DNA of 64,000 nucleotides from Oxytricha trifallax (Eukaryota; Ciliophora; Spirotrichea; Sporadotrichida; Oxytrichidae): assembly GCA_000711775.1 (NCBI GenBank), contig ARYC01017757.1, forward strand, positions 40,657 through 104,656. Direction: 5' to 3'. Made by a program: the position numbers and the translations under genes. The notes below the pieces were generated by a model that made no database searches, was not told the DNA's origin, and saw nothing but the letters and a program-made list of their open reading frames with translations. Positions 1 through 9,901 of this stretch are shown piece by piece (positions within the stretch are counted from its first letter, which is position 1; each line of letters starts with the position of its first letter).

Positions 1-260
1 AATATACATCTCGTGTAAATTTAATCGTTAGGCAGTTTCTTTTGGAGGAGTATAATCATAGGTTACTTTAGCTTCTTCAATAAACCACAATTAATATATA
101 TATTGAAAGTAGGTATAGCTAGCAGCTCTAGAGTTTCAAATGAGGTTATATTTTGAGGATAAAAACTATAAGAAGTGTGCTGAGTTGGGATTTTAAACAC
201 AAGTTGACCTTATTGAGGAAGAAATGGAACAGCAACCAATAAAAATAACAAAAATATTTT
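1..260 (+). pseudogene. N-terminal fragment of a TBE zinc-finger/kinase gene
   Basis: This stretch aligns base for base, with scattered changes, to the first ~240 nt of the kinase gene at 5040 and to the copy at 50922 (shared blocks: GGCAGTTTCT, AATCATAG, GCTCTAGAGTTT). It stops abruptly where the TBE at 264 begins. The start codon position has changed and the frame is not continuous, so it is a dead fragment. The remainder of this gene is not found on the far side of the inserted element. Seen: similarity to the two copies in the window. Inferred: remnant of an older TBE cut by insertion or rearrangement. Confidence 0.7.
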
Positions 261-263
261 ATT

Positions 264-343
264 CAAAATCCCAAATATCCTTTATTAATTTTTTAAGTGC
301 TTTGATTTTTAGGAAATTTGTTAGGGGTTGGAGTTATTATTAA
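264..343 (+). repeat. Left inverted terminal repeat of TBE copy A
   Basis: Begins CAAAATCCCAAAT, a degraded C4A4 motif, and contains GTGCTTTGATTTT and TAGGGGTTGG. These recur inverted at 4224-4305. It runs to the transposase ATG at 344. Confidence 0.7.
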
Positions 344-1412
344 ATGCGAGACAAAAATAGACAATTTTTAAGGTCTATTTATGAAGAAGAGTATATAGAT
401 TTAGTGTTTTAACTGCGAAATGGATGTTAAATATACAGTGAATTAGTCAAACCAGTAATAAATTATAAGTCAAAAGTACTGCCCTTATTGTGAAGTACAT
501 CAACAGTTCGCTTCTACTGATATATAGCAGTATATCTAGAGTAATAATCTCTGAATTCTAAGTCTTAGAGGATTTCAAAGTACCTTTAGAAGCATATTAA
601 CTATCTTATTAATGAAAAAAAACTTTGAAGTATTGGACTCACTTCTCTCTTGACCAACGAACAACTATGTTTTTCACCGCCAGTTTCATCAGTTAAAGAT
701 TTATATATAATCTGTTGCAAACATTTATACACGAAATAGTATATGTTATAAAGGTGTTAATCGTATCAAGAGACTAATTGATTTTACTCTACCATTGTAC
801 AGCAACAACTTAAATTATATTTATAATTAAATGAATAGAGCTCATTTAAATAATATTAAGTTTAAACATGCCAAAGAGGCTGTATTTACCTTTAACACTT
901 TCATCTATAAGTCTTGGTATAAGAGGCATTGTAAAATAGAAGTATATGATTAAAAAGTTTAGGCATCAACAATGGCGATTCTTGGAGGTATTAGCGAGGA
1001 TGCTGATTTGGATGCCTATGTTTTTCATCCTCGCTCAATTAAGTCAGAGCAGTAAAATAAGTTCTTCGAGCAGCTGAGAGAGAAGTACCCTGAATAAGAG
1101 ATTATACTTTTCGTTTATAATCTTTTTTTTCATTAGACAATAGAAACAAGGAAGAGTTATGAACAACTAATAGTAACACCAATGTTCAACGTGCCTAACA
1201 GCCCGAAGTTTAATGGAATTGAATTCTACTGAGGTATACTAAAAGGTCATTAATAGAAACTGCAGCTATACCACTGATGCATTACCTACCTATGGATACT
1301 GTAGAATTTATTATAAAAAAGTTAAGCTAAAATAGTAGATAATTAGTTTGCCAAAAAGTGTGCTAAAGAAGGGAGAGTGAATGTATATAAATAAGTTTTA
1401 GAGTCGACTTAA
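344..1412 (+). pseudogene. TBE 42-kDa DDE transposase, decayed (copy A)
   Basis: Homologous along its length to the intact transposase at 35479-36528. The start (MRDK...), the EEYIDLVF stretch and the block around HAKEAVFTFNTF are recognisable. The first catalytic Asp of the IS630/Tc1-like triad (HADEAVF in the intact copy) is Lys here, and the second catalytic block (FVDNLSVH) is destroyed. Frameshifts occur near 480-560 and again around 1110-1200. The gene converges on the 22-kDa gene, as in other TBEs. It cannot make an active transposase. Confidence 0.75.
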
Positions 1413-1426
1413 TGTATATATAAGTC

Positions 1427-2209
1427 TCATTTAAAATTCTTTCGAGGAGCTGGCTTCTCTTTTTTTTCATCCTCCTGTTGATTCCCATCCAAAGTTTCTT
1501 CTCTTGCTGCCAGCTCCATCATCTAGGTTCATTGATTCTGGAGGCTAAATATTTGAATAATGTATCTTGCTAACCTTCATACTTTGTATTCGACTTTCGC
1601 TCTCTGTGAAGTTTACTCTACTCTTTCATCAAGAAAATGCCAGTGCCAGATTTTTCTATATAGTTAAACTACAAATCTTATTTGAAATATAAGGGTGCTT
1701 CAGCACCTCTGACACCCAGCTCTCACTTATCTTGATTCCTTGTTTGATCTTGTCTTCTGGAGTGATGCTGTACCTCTTTTTATGAGATTATTGAATAATT
1801 TCTTTCAAGTAATCATCTTTGATTGTTGAAAGAATACAAAAGAAATAGTTTCTTTCAGGTAGATTATTTGACAACTATTTCTTAGTAGGCAGGTACTGCG
1901 AAACATCTTGATCATTCATTGCATTGTCATATAATTAGTCACTGAGATTTCTGGATAGTTTGGAATCTCTGCAAACTTTACATCTTAAGTTTTAAATGCT
2001 TTCTTCTCTTCGCAGAATATCGCTCTTAAAAAACAAATTTTAGTACCTTCCATCGTTGGCATGAAGAAACTAACTATATAAAAAAGATTAGTTACTATAA
2101 GATAATTACCTTACTGCACCAGGTAGCGATGCAAGTCCTCCTTGCTTGTAAATCTTTGAATCAATTCTTGTGCTTGCACTCTTTTCATTGCCTCATTCAT
2201 TGACTCCAT
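1427..2209 (-). pseudogene. TBE 22-kDa protein gene, decayed (copy A)
   Basis: Reads leftward from an ATG at 2209 (MESMNEAM...), matching the starts of the copies at 34685, 50385 and 63715. The conserved block around FFFG/LP and the basic C-terminal part can be followed, but the frame is broken several times. A TGA at 1427-1429 corresponds to the stop of the other copies and lies a few bases from the end of the converging transposase. The function of this TBE protein family is not known. Confidence 0.65.
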
Positions 2210-2817
2210 CTTGTTTACAGATCTAAGAAATGATATTCAAATTTAAGTTTATTGATTACAATTATATACCTCTGAAAAACTTACTATAAAATATGGACAT
2301 CCTAAAGGAGGTCAACCTCTAAGCAGGATATGTAGAAGGATTTGATAACTTGTTTCAAACTTGAGAGATTGATATCATTTTCTACTTATATAGTTCCATA
2401 TTCTTAAATTGTAATTGGTACGTTCTTAATAAGGAGCAGCTCCTAAATGCTGGTACTTAATTAGGACAATTAATTAAAGGATGTACTTAATTAGAAGCGC
2501 CCTAAATTTAATTACAAAATCACAAATTACCTACTAAAGCAGTTCGTTCTTAATTAGCTGCACCTCCTAAATCGGTACGTTATATAATAACCATTATTAT
2601 TGAAAGTAAAATGGTTACTTTCTCACTCATATTTAGAGTTGGATCGCGTCCTAGTTCTCATTTTTCTTTTCTAATAATCAAAAGTCTTTCCTTGAAAATT
2701 ATGTCTGCAAAGATCTTATATAAGCTCTCAGTTAGAGGAAGTTTTATAAATTATATTCAAATTAAAATATGAGTGCTAACATTTTTAGAAAAACAACTGT
2801 ACTTTTCGATCAAACTA

Positions 2818-4166
2818 AATGAGACTTACCTTTGGCGTCAATAAAAAGTATGTAGCCGTGAGGTGAACTCTCATAAGGAACTACCAGAGCTATCAATTGA
2901 TTAATAATAGAAAATAAAAGGCAAACAAGAGTGTGTTAGACAGAGAGAAGGAGAAAGTTATTAATAAAATTCCTATTTAAAATGAAGAAGTAGAAGTATA
3001 CTTTTGTGAGAAGTGTGAGAGATATTTCGCTCATAAATCTAGTTGGTATGGGCATATGAAAGAGTATAGAGAAGCCAAGCTAACAGTATACTTAAAGCAC
3101 GATAAAACTGACGGAAAGTATGATTGCTTCGATTGGCATAAGCAGTATTCTCATACAAGAGATTTAAGGAAGCATCTTTTATAAGATCACATAAAAGAAT
3201 TAGACATTAAAAAGCATGAAGATGATTGAAGCTACTAAACAAAAGAATGTAAGACAATCTTCGAAAGTGATAGAGATCAATCAAGCTATTGAATTAGAGT
3301 ACGTAAGGAAGGCAAGCAAACAATAGACCTCTGAAATAGCAAAAATAATGATCTAAATTTAATATAAAAAATTCCTGTTCTTGCCTAAATTGACTTAGAC
3401 ACTTCACTTTATAGATACCTTATATTAGAACACTTCTTTGATAAGAAAGTTATCAATGATCATCAATACGTATACAAGGTGTACCCCTTCAACTATCTCA
3501 TAAGTTATTATAAATATTAAGTGGAAGTTACAAATGAGTATTAAGCACTACAAAAGCAAAGTTCAAAGAATGTAGTTGCTTAATCAAGTTAGATACTGTT
3601 CTCCTTCCCAAGGATAATGGTGCTTTCAGACTCCCACTCTATGGAATGATCTTAAGAGATTTCATAACAGATCATAGGAATCATAAATAACTTGGATAAA
3701 TAGCAACTCAGACCATACAAGGTAAAAGAGCTTCACTAGTTAGGGTATGTTCACAGAGATTTGAAGCCAGAAAATATAATATAAAACTTCTCACCAGTAA
3801 GTGTAGCAATAATCAATTTAAACAGAGCCTTAAGAGTGGAAGTATCAAGGCATAGAACTATAATTGAAACTTAAGGCTATTATCAAAAAAAGAAGACTGG
3901 GGAGATGGTGATTTTAGTGGGATGTGTGGGCTTTAGCAGCATTAATTATAGAGTGAGATATGCATTGCAACGATTACTACTCTACTAGGTGCGAGAAAGA
4001 TGCGAAGCAAAGAATCAAGAAGTTTATAGACACATCCATAGTCTCTCAAACATTAAAATAAATGGCAGAATCAATAATAATAAAACCAAAGTCAAGATCA
4101 GACATATCAATAGAGCAGATAGAGTTCGTGATTAAGTAAGATAAATTTCAGACCTCTATCATATGA
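2818..4166 (+). pseudogene. TBE ~57-kDa C2H2 zinc-finger/kinase gene, decayed (copy A)
   Basis: Two C2H2 fingers are visible near 3004-3190 (YFCEKCERYF...H and YDCFDWHKQY...H; the second has lost one Cys). A kinase-like domain follows, with the catalytic loop HRDLKPEN near 3755-3775. The DFG position reads INLN, so the metal-binding Asp is missing in this copy. Frameshifts separate the fingers from the kinase part. The frame closes with TGA at 4164-4166, just before the right ITR. Family: the third TBE open frame. The start is uncertain. Confidence 0.7.
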
Positions 4167-4223
4167 TCCAAAAGTGCATTTTGAGTGATTAAATTAAATA
4201 AATTTACAATTTATTTCACATTA

Positions 4224-4305
4224 AAACTTATTAATAACCCCAACCCCTAGCCAATTCCCTCAAAATCAAAGCACATATAAACCTTATTAAGGGCTTTGAG
4301 GTTTT
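4224..4305 (-). repeat. Right inverted terminal repeat of TBE copy A
   Basis: Reverse complement of the left ITR with mismatches; contains CCAACCCCTA and AAAATCAAAGCAC and ends in GAGGTTTT, a mutated G4T4. Confidence 0.7.
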
Positions 4306-4483
4306 AAATGAAATTTTGGTACCTTCCAATGTTGGAAGGAATAAACCAACTAGAGTATTTGTTTAATTTTAAATTGTCCTATAACCATGTTGAGGGAGGT
4401 ATTGATATAGATCTTGGTTGCTTCTGAATCTTGATGTCATTTCTATCCTCAATCCTCTTCATTACTGTACTTATAGACTCCAT
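4306..4483 (-). pseudogene. N-terminal fragment of a TBE 22-kDa gene (copy C)
   Basis: ATG at 4483 (MESI..VMKRI) begins a 22-kDa frame that runs left for ~58 codons, including the segment TTTTGGTACCTTCCAA also present at 50225. It ends at the junction with copy A. Confidence 0.65.
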
Positions 4484-5039
4484 CCTTGTTCCTTCTCTTA
4501 TTATTGAATTTCTAACTTTAAATTATAGAATTCTGGATCTTACTATTTAATATTTTAGCATTAAATATGGGCATCTTATAGGAAGTCAACCTGGTAAAGA
4601 TACGTGGATAATACTAGCAGAAGCTGCAACAAACTTCAGAGATGGAGTTCCATTTTAAACAATTTAGTTTCATTAAATTAGTACTAAATTTGTTTAAATT
4701 TGATGAGTACTGGTACTAAAATCGTTTAAATTTAATTAGTACAAATTTAAAAGTAAAAAAGTTTAATACTTTAAAACTAATGAGGTTTAAATGGAAAAGT
4801 TCCCAAATGGTTCAAAAACAAACTATAACAGTACCATCCACAATTTTATCCCTCAGTTTGTAACAAAGTTAAAAGTAATAAGCATGAAATTAAAAATATA
4901 TAGTTATAAACTTAGCATAAATATGATCTCTAACACCTGAAATTCAACCATTATTATTGTCGTATCAACTCCCATACAGAGTTACTATAACCAGAAAGTT
5001 TATTAGAGCTTAATAATATAAATTTAAATTTGAATAAAC

Positions 5040-6491
5040 ATGACGGCTAACTATAATTGCTAGGCAGTTTCTCTTGGAACAGGATAATCATAGCTAAACT
5101 TTGGCTCCTGGCAAGAAACCAGAATTAATTTATATTGAAAAGGAGGTTCAGCTTAGAGCTCTAGAGTTTGAAGCGGAGGTCCTTAATATTGAATTTTATA
5201 ACAAGAAACAGAGTGTAGAGATGGAAGTTAACATAAGTTAAATTGATTGAGGAAGAAAAGAACAGCAACCAATAGAAATAATATAAACATTTCAATGCGA
5301 CGTCTACTAAAGTTCTGCTCAGCTGAGTCTAGCTTGAAGAGTCACACAAAGAGACTCACTCTGATAGAGCTAAAATCTACTATAAGCATGATAAAGTTGA
5401 TGGTAAGTATTAGTGTACAACATGCATGAAGTCTCTTATTCATACACCCAAAGTAAAGAGGCATATTCAAAAGCATCACTTATGCGAATTCTTAATTAAA
5501 GATGAAGCTACATAAAAGCTTGTACTTGTTAAAAGAAAAAATAATTCTCTTGAATCATATAGAAAACAGGAGGAGATGATCAAGAGACAGATATTTTATG
5601 AATCAATTAATCAGCCAGCAAATGGTACTTATGGCATGTCTTTAAGAGAGGGCTATGTTCATACCTGTATTTAATGCAATTGATATTGACAGCTGAACTG
5701 AAAATTACTTAAATTTTTACCTGCAAAGCAATGCTAAACTTATATTGGTTGATGATTATGCTTACAAAGTTTATCTCTTCAAGTCTCTCTTTAAAACGAG
5801 CTGTATCAATATAAATTTGCAAATAAATATATAATATTGAGAGAGGCTTAAAATATAGTTTTAAAATTTACTTACACTCGAGCGAGATATTCTTGGGCAT
5901 GGCTTTGTTGCATTAAGACTAAAAAGGTTTGAAATAACTTTGAGAAAGTATCTCTATCAAAGTTCTCTATCAAAGTAGATACCCAGATTATTTAAATGAT
6001 ATAATGTCAGAAATTATTAAGGGTTTATAAGAGCTCCATGAACTTGGGTGTGTACATAGAGATTTGAAGCCTTCAAATTTAATATTGAATCTCTATCTAT
6101 TATAAATAGGAGTAATTGATTTCAATAGAGAGAAAAGATAAGAGATAGTGGCTTTGGCTAAGGTGCTTGGCACTCCAGGATACTTTCCAATCATAGAGAA
6201 GTGGAATAATGGCTCTGTTTAGTGGAATCTTTTGGCAGTTACTGCAATAATCTTATAGTGAGATTTGGAAAGTATGTCTTACTTTGGAACAAACCACGAG
6301 GAAAATCAATAAGTTTGGCTTATAAACATATATAACAGGAAGATGCCTGCAATGAAATTAAGAAGCTTGTAGAAATGATAATCTTAAGAGCTCCAGTTTA
6401 TCCGAGATAATAATTAGAATACATATATGAACCACTCCAGAGAGCTAGATTCAAAGAGTACCACAAAGATGAACAGAATAAATTTGTTTGA
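5040..6491 (+). pseudogene. TBE C2H2 zinc-finger/kinase gene (copy C)
   Basis: Opens at ATG 5040 (MTANYNCQAVSLG). It shows a C2H2 finger near 5397 (YQCTTCMKSL...H) and a kinase domain with catalytic loop VHRDLKPSN near 6055. At the usual DFG position it reads VIDFNRE, and a GTPGYFP segment follows. Thus D-F-N replaces D-F-G in this family. Frameshifts are visible near 5400-5420, 5690 and 5830-5990. Ends at TGA 6489-6491. Role in the element is unknown; the conserved HRD loop suggests descent from an active kinase. Confidence 0.7.
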
Positions 6492-6539
6492 GTTAAGCAA
6501 GCTAATATTCATTAAATTCATGTAAAACATGCATTTTCT

Positions 6540-6620
6540 CTACTAACCCCAATAAGACCCCGACTATACACTACAAATCAAATCACTAAAACATCTTAAG
6601 GAGTTTTGGGTATTTTAATG
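6540..6620 (-). repeat. Right inverted terminal repeat of TBE copy C
   Basis: CTCTACTAACCCCAATAAG onward, ending GGAGTTTTGGG. Nearly the same sequence recurs at 52405-52490, which defines the ITR type of this TBE subfamily. Confidence 0.7.
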
Positions 6621-7389
6621 TGATTTAAGAATCAGTCAAAATAGTGGAAAAATCGTGAATACAAAATGCTTAAATATAAAGAAATATATAATATATAAAC
6701 TTAAAACGTGCTTTTCCATATTTATTGGAAATATACTATATTAAATATAATTTAATAAAATATTATGAATTAAATTCAAAAAAAAATTATTTTTTTGCTA
6801 TTTGAATCATTTATTAATTTTAAACTTTCTAATTATATATCTAAACATGTTTAATTATATTAATTTATATGAATGAAGCTTGTTTTTAACCTATATTAAG
6901 TTTAATTTATTTATTAGTAAAATCATGAATAATTTAAATATTTCTTACTAAAATAAGTAACAAACCTTTAAAATAAAAAAAATTCAATGTATAAAATTTA
7001 TAATTTTACTATATTATAACTAGAGAATAAATTGCATTTCACAATGGCAGAAAAGTAATTTAATAAATAAAAAAATTTGTTAAATAAAATTATTAAAAAT
7101 ATAATTATAAAACCCCAAGAGTATAATTTTAAGCAATTTGGGTGAATTAGTTGTAAAATAAATTAGAGAAATAATAATAAATAAGTTTTAATTAAGTCTT
7201 CTACAAACAACAATCAGCACTAATATAGAGAATGAGTTTGATACTATATGAGATATATTCATTTAATTTTTCAAAAAAGTGAAACCCCATTAACTTAATT
7301 AGAGGGATGTTTGAGATTAGTGAAAAATATATATAAATGCTTAAATTAGAAAAAATGTTTTATCAATCACTTATCAGCAAAATGTACTT
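6621..7389. other. AT-rich stretch without a recognisable gene
   Basis: About 770 bp of A/T runs. No frame has coding character in the ciliate code and no repeat structure was noticed. Probably intergenic or eliminated DNA. Confidence 0.5.
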
Positions 7390-9004
7390 ATATCATGAAT
7401 GTGGGAGATACTCTGCGGAACCAATGCCAAGCCACCTCGAACTCCTCGCGACCCTCAGGGGCGGCCTCGACCTCGTCCACAATGCTGTCGAAGGAGGGAT
7501 GTACTGCTTGGTCCTGACCCTATCATAGTAAGAGACGATCTTGGCGATTCTGGCGTAGGACTTCCTGCTAGGGTCTGGTGCAGTGGGAGCACTCCATTTT
7601 TCTATAATCAAATTTAAGTTTTAAAGTTTTAATCTTAATTAATTAAAATAGGGCAGCTGTTTAAACGATAACTAAACCCTTGATTTAAACTATTAAACGA
7701 TCAAATTTTTAAACTTACAAAATCTCCCAGACTTTTTTGCCTTCGAGTTTTTTAGGAAATGTTGAGCTAGAGGGACAAACTTAAAGTCATTTTGTAGCCC
7801 TTCAAAAACTAGGAGGAACTTGGGTACTCGGGGCACACAGCACACGCCCTGGCGGAGTTGCGCTCCATTTTCTTTTTCCCTAAAATTAAAAAAAATATAA
7901 ATATATTTAATGAATTAAATGATGATCCCCCAAAGGTAATTGGTCAATGAACTTACCCCTAATCAGGCCTCCTTGGGCTCAGGTGCTTAAGAGCATCGAC
8001 CAAGGAAGGAGTAAATGCGCAGGTGATCGACCCCAAGCCACAATTAGGGGTAAGAAATAATAGTCAGAAGGGGTGCCTGGAAGGTCTTTCTAGGGGAGTG
8101 ACTCAGGAAGATCTGCTTGATCTGTATAAGATTTTCTCCTAAGGCTACTAAGTTAAACTTCTCTAGATTAGAGGAAATCTCTAAATGAAATCGTAATAGC
8201 ACCAGAGGAAATCCGTGAGGGTGTAGGCGCGCTGGCCGAGGGGGCTCTTATGAACATCTCCTGGAGGTCTTTATCAGCTGGCCTTTTGCTGGGCTTTTTA
8301 AAGATCTGTTGGTCCCTAGGTTATTAGTTGAGTGACCGTTAGGGATTTATCCGTTAATTCTTAGGTTGTTTTATTTTCTCTAGTAATTCGTTCAGTTATC
8401 GATGCAGGTCTGGAGACAGGCAGCCCCCTGATGAGGATTTAGGCGTAGAATCGGCACATTCTAAACCTGCATCCGCAGAGGGCGTCCGCTCCATCTGACA
8501 ATCAGATAGTCTCAATGTCTCGTCCATGGAGGTTTATGGGTTAGCCGTTAGGGTTTTTGCCTATAGGTTGTCTAGGAGGCCCCCACCTCCGACCTCGGTA
8601 TCGTCGTCTCTAGTAGGTACTGCCCCTCACACTCCTATGGTCTCGTCCCTCGTTTCGTCATACAGCACCTCCTTCCCATCGTTGGCGTCCCTGGGGAAGG
8701 TGAGCTTGCGCATTGAGAGTCGTAGCTCTATAGCACTGTCCAGCGTCTCCTTGTAATGGGTGATAACATTTTGGCCAAAGATGGTGGTGGCAATGTCCTG
8801 GATCTCTCTGGGGGATCTCTGGTAGGTCGACATGCTATCCAGCAGGCATCGGAGCCTGGTGTCGAAGATGGCCACATCTGGTATTGGTGATGGCTCTATT
8901 TGGGCCCGGAGGGTGGGCGGCAGCAGGTGGGGGTGGAGCTCCACCGATGGGGAGGACAGGAAGGGTATGATCCTCTGAGAGACTTGGTTATCTGGGCTCA
9001 GCAT
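7390..9004 (-). CDS. Unrecognised gene in at least three IES-separated coding segments
   Basis: Clearly GC-richer than its surroundings. Reading left from ATG 9004 (MLSPDNQVSQ) one frame stays coding-like to 7979 (~340 codons), with a single TGA at 8627-8629 after ETIGV. The same frame then continues as GAVPTRDDDTEVGG, a polar Ser/Pro/Gln-rich region. An AT-rich gap (about 7868-7925) is followed by a segment with VPKFLLVFEGLQ (7725-7865). A second gap (7620-7720) is followed by RKSYARIAKIVSYYDR (7395-7612), which needs one frame change near the VEAAPEGREEF block. The gaps fit eliminated sequences. I do not recognise the protein. The TGA is either a polymorphism, a pseudogene mark or a mis-set segment border. 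Confidence 0.6.
7957..8058. repeat. 12-bp inverted repeat inside the 7.4-9.0 kb gene
   Basis: CTTACCCCTAAT (about 7958) and ATTAGGGGTAAG (about 8045) are perfect inverted copies ~75 bp apart; inner GGTCGATG/GATCGACC sequences extend the symmetry partly. It lies at the 3' end of the first coding segment, close to the AT-rich gap, so it may mark a segment border. Confidence 0.5.
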
Positions 9005-9126
9005 CTTTAAATGAGGCAGCGATATTGATAATAATTATTAAGGGTATATATATGAGAATAAAATTTAATCAGATTTGGCTATTAAAAGTTGGTAGCTTTT
9101 TGACTTTTGATAAAGGCCCTATATAT

Positions 9127-9236
9127 AAACCCCAATACATATATGCGTGATAAATCTATAAGTTGGTATAGTGATGATTTAATATCGATAAATAGCGAAA
9201 TTCCAAACTTCACAATTTAACTTATTATGAGAGGGC
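9127..9236 (+). repeat. Left terminal inverted repeat of the 10.4-kb element
   Basis: AAACCCCAATACATATATG at the outer end, then ~90 bp that recur inverted at 19436-19551, with GATTTAATATCGATAAATAG and CTTCACAATTTAACTTATTA shared exactly. Confidence 0.85.
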
Positions 9237-9240
9237 CAAT

Positions 9241-9901
9241 TCAAGAGTCTTAGAAAGAGAGTCTTTAAGAATGCTGCTAATTGCAGTTTGAGTGTTCTAG
9301 TGATCATATATTGTTGAAAGTGTTCCTTATACTATACTTAGTCCATATGTCTATAAAATCCAGTAGCTTTCCCAACTACTTTTTGCAAAAATTCAACTTT
9401 AGTATAAACCCCCCCCTCTTATAGGGTCTAAAATCCAGTCTGAAGTCTAGAATCCAAAGCCAGTCTGGACCCCTTCAACCATGACCTCGATTTTCGAAAA
9501 CGAGTGCCTTTGCTTTCCATTCTACTTTCACTGCACATTTCTACTGGTTATATGTACGTTATGAACAGTGTAGGGTTGAATTCGCCATTAGGCCCTCGGA
9601 TTTTTCGATTTTTCCAAAAAGCCAATTTTCAATGAGGCCAGACTCGAAAAGCACTCAAAAGACCCATGGCGGGTCCGCCATTTCTTGCAAGCCTACTTTT
9701 TTCACCTTTATATGTTGGTATTAACATAAGCAATGCATTTGAACTGGTTTGCGGGCTGTAGCTCTTTAAATCCACTGGATAAGTGAAGGAGAGAGGTTTT
9801 TCTTATAGTAAATTTGAAGAATCCAGTGGTATTTTTTAATAATCCACCTATTAAATTTAAAAATCCAGTATATAATACTATAATCAAAACTTAAAAATAC
9901 C
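9241..9901 (+). promoter_or_regulatory. 660-bp leader between left TIR and helicase gene; short repeats, no gene
   Basis: No frame here looks coding. The phrase AAAATCCAGT or ATCCAGT recurs several times (near 9356, 9428, 9765, 9830, 9860), and GGAC/GGGTC-rich patches make it less AT-rich than other spacers. As the only sequence between the terminus and the helicase ATG it probably holds the promoter. That role is inferred from position alone. Confidence 0.4.

Larger units (their letters stand above)
264..4305 (+). mobile_element. Decayed full-length telomere-bearing element (copy A)
   Basis: A complete but degenerate TBE in the order ITR, transposase (+), 22-kDa gene (-), zinc-finger/kinase (+), ITR. 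The inverted ends match over ~70 bp with many changes (GTGCTTTGATTTT and TAGGGGTTGG are shared). Their outer bases, AAAATCCCAAA on the left and AAAACCTCAAA on the right, are mutated forms of the C4A4 telomere-like terminus. All three genes carry frameshifts or TGA stops. It lies between a kinase fragment and a truncated TBE, so it belongs to a nested cluster. No clear 3-bp target duplication could be identified. Confidence 0.8.
4306..6620 (+). mobile_element. 5'-truncated TBE (copy C)
   Basis: Starts abruptly inside a 22-kDa gene, then carries the spacer with repeated GTACTAAAT/GTTTAATTT motifs, a zinc-finger/kinase gene and a right ITR. The transposase and left ITR are absent. The junction with copy A at 4305/4306 shows that the two elements were joined by insertion or deletion. 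Same sequence subfamily as copy D (48.66-52.49 kb), judged from the ITR sequence and the start of the kinase gene. Confidence 0.75.

Noticed and set aside
7399..7617. 72-aa plus-strand ORF (and the 7337-7528 ORF)
   Set aside because: Antisense shadows of the minus-strand coding segment; their Pro/Arg-rich content comes from its GC-rich codons.
8526..8756. 76-aa plus-strand ORF
   Set aside because: Lies opposite the long minus-strand frame; Ser-rich composition is typical of an antisense shadow.
9113..9135. Target-site duplication for the 10.4-kb element
   Set aside because: No matching 3-bp or longer direct repeat could be assigned, partly because the two ends differ in telomere-repeat number.
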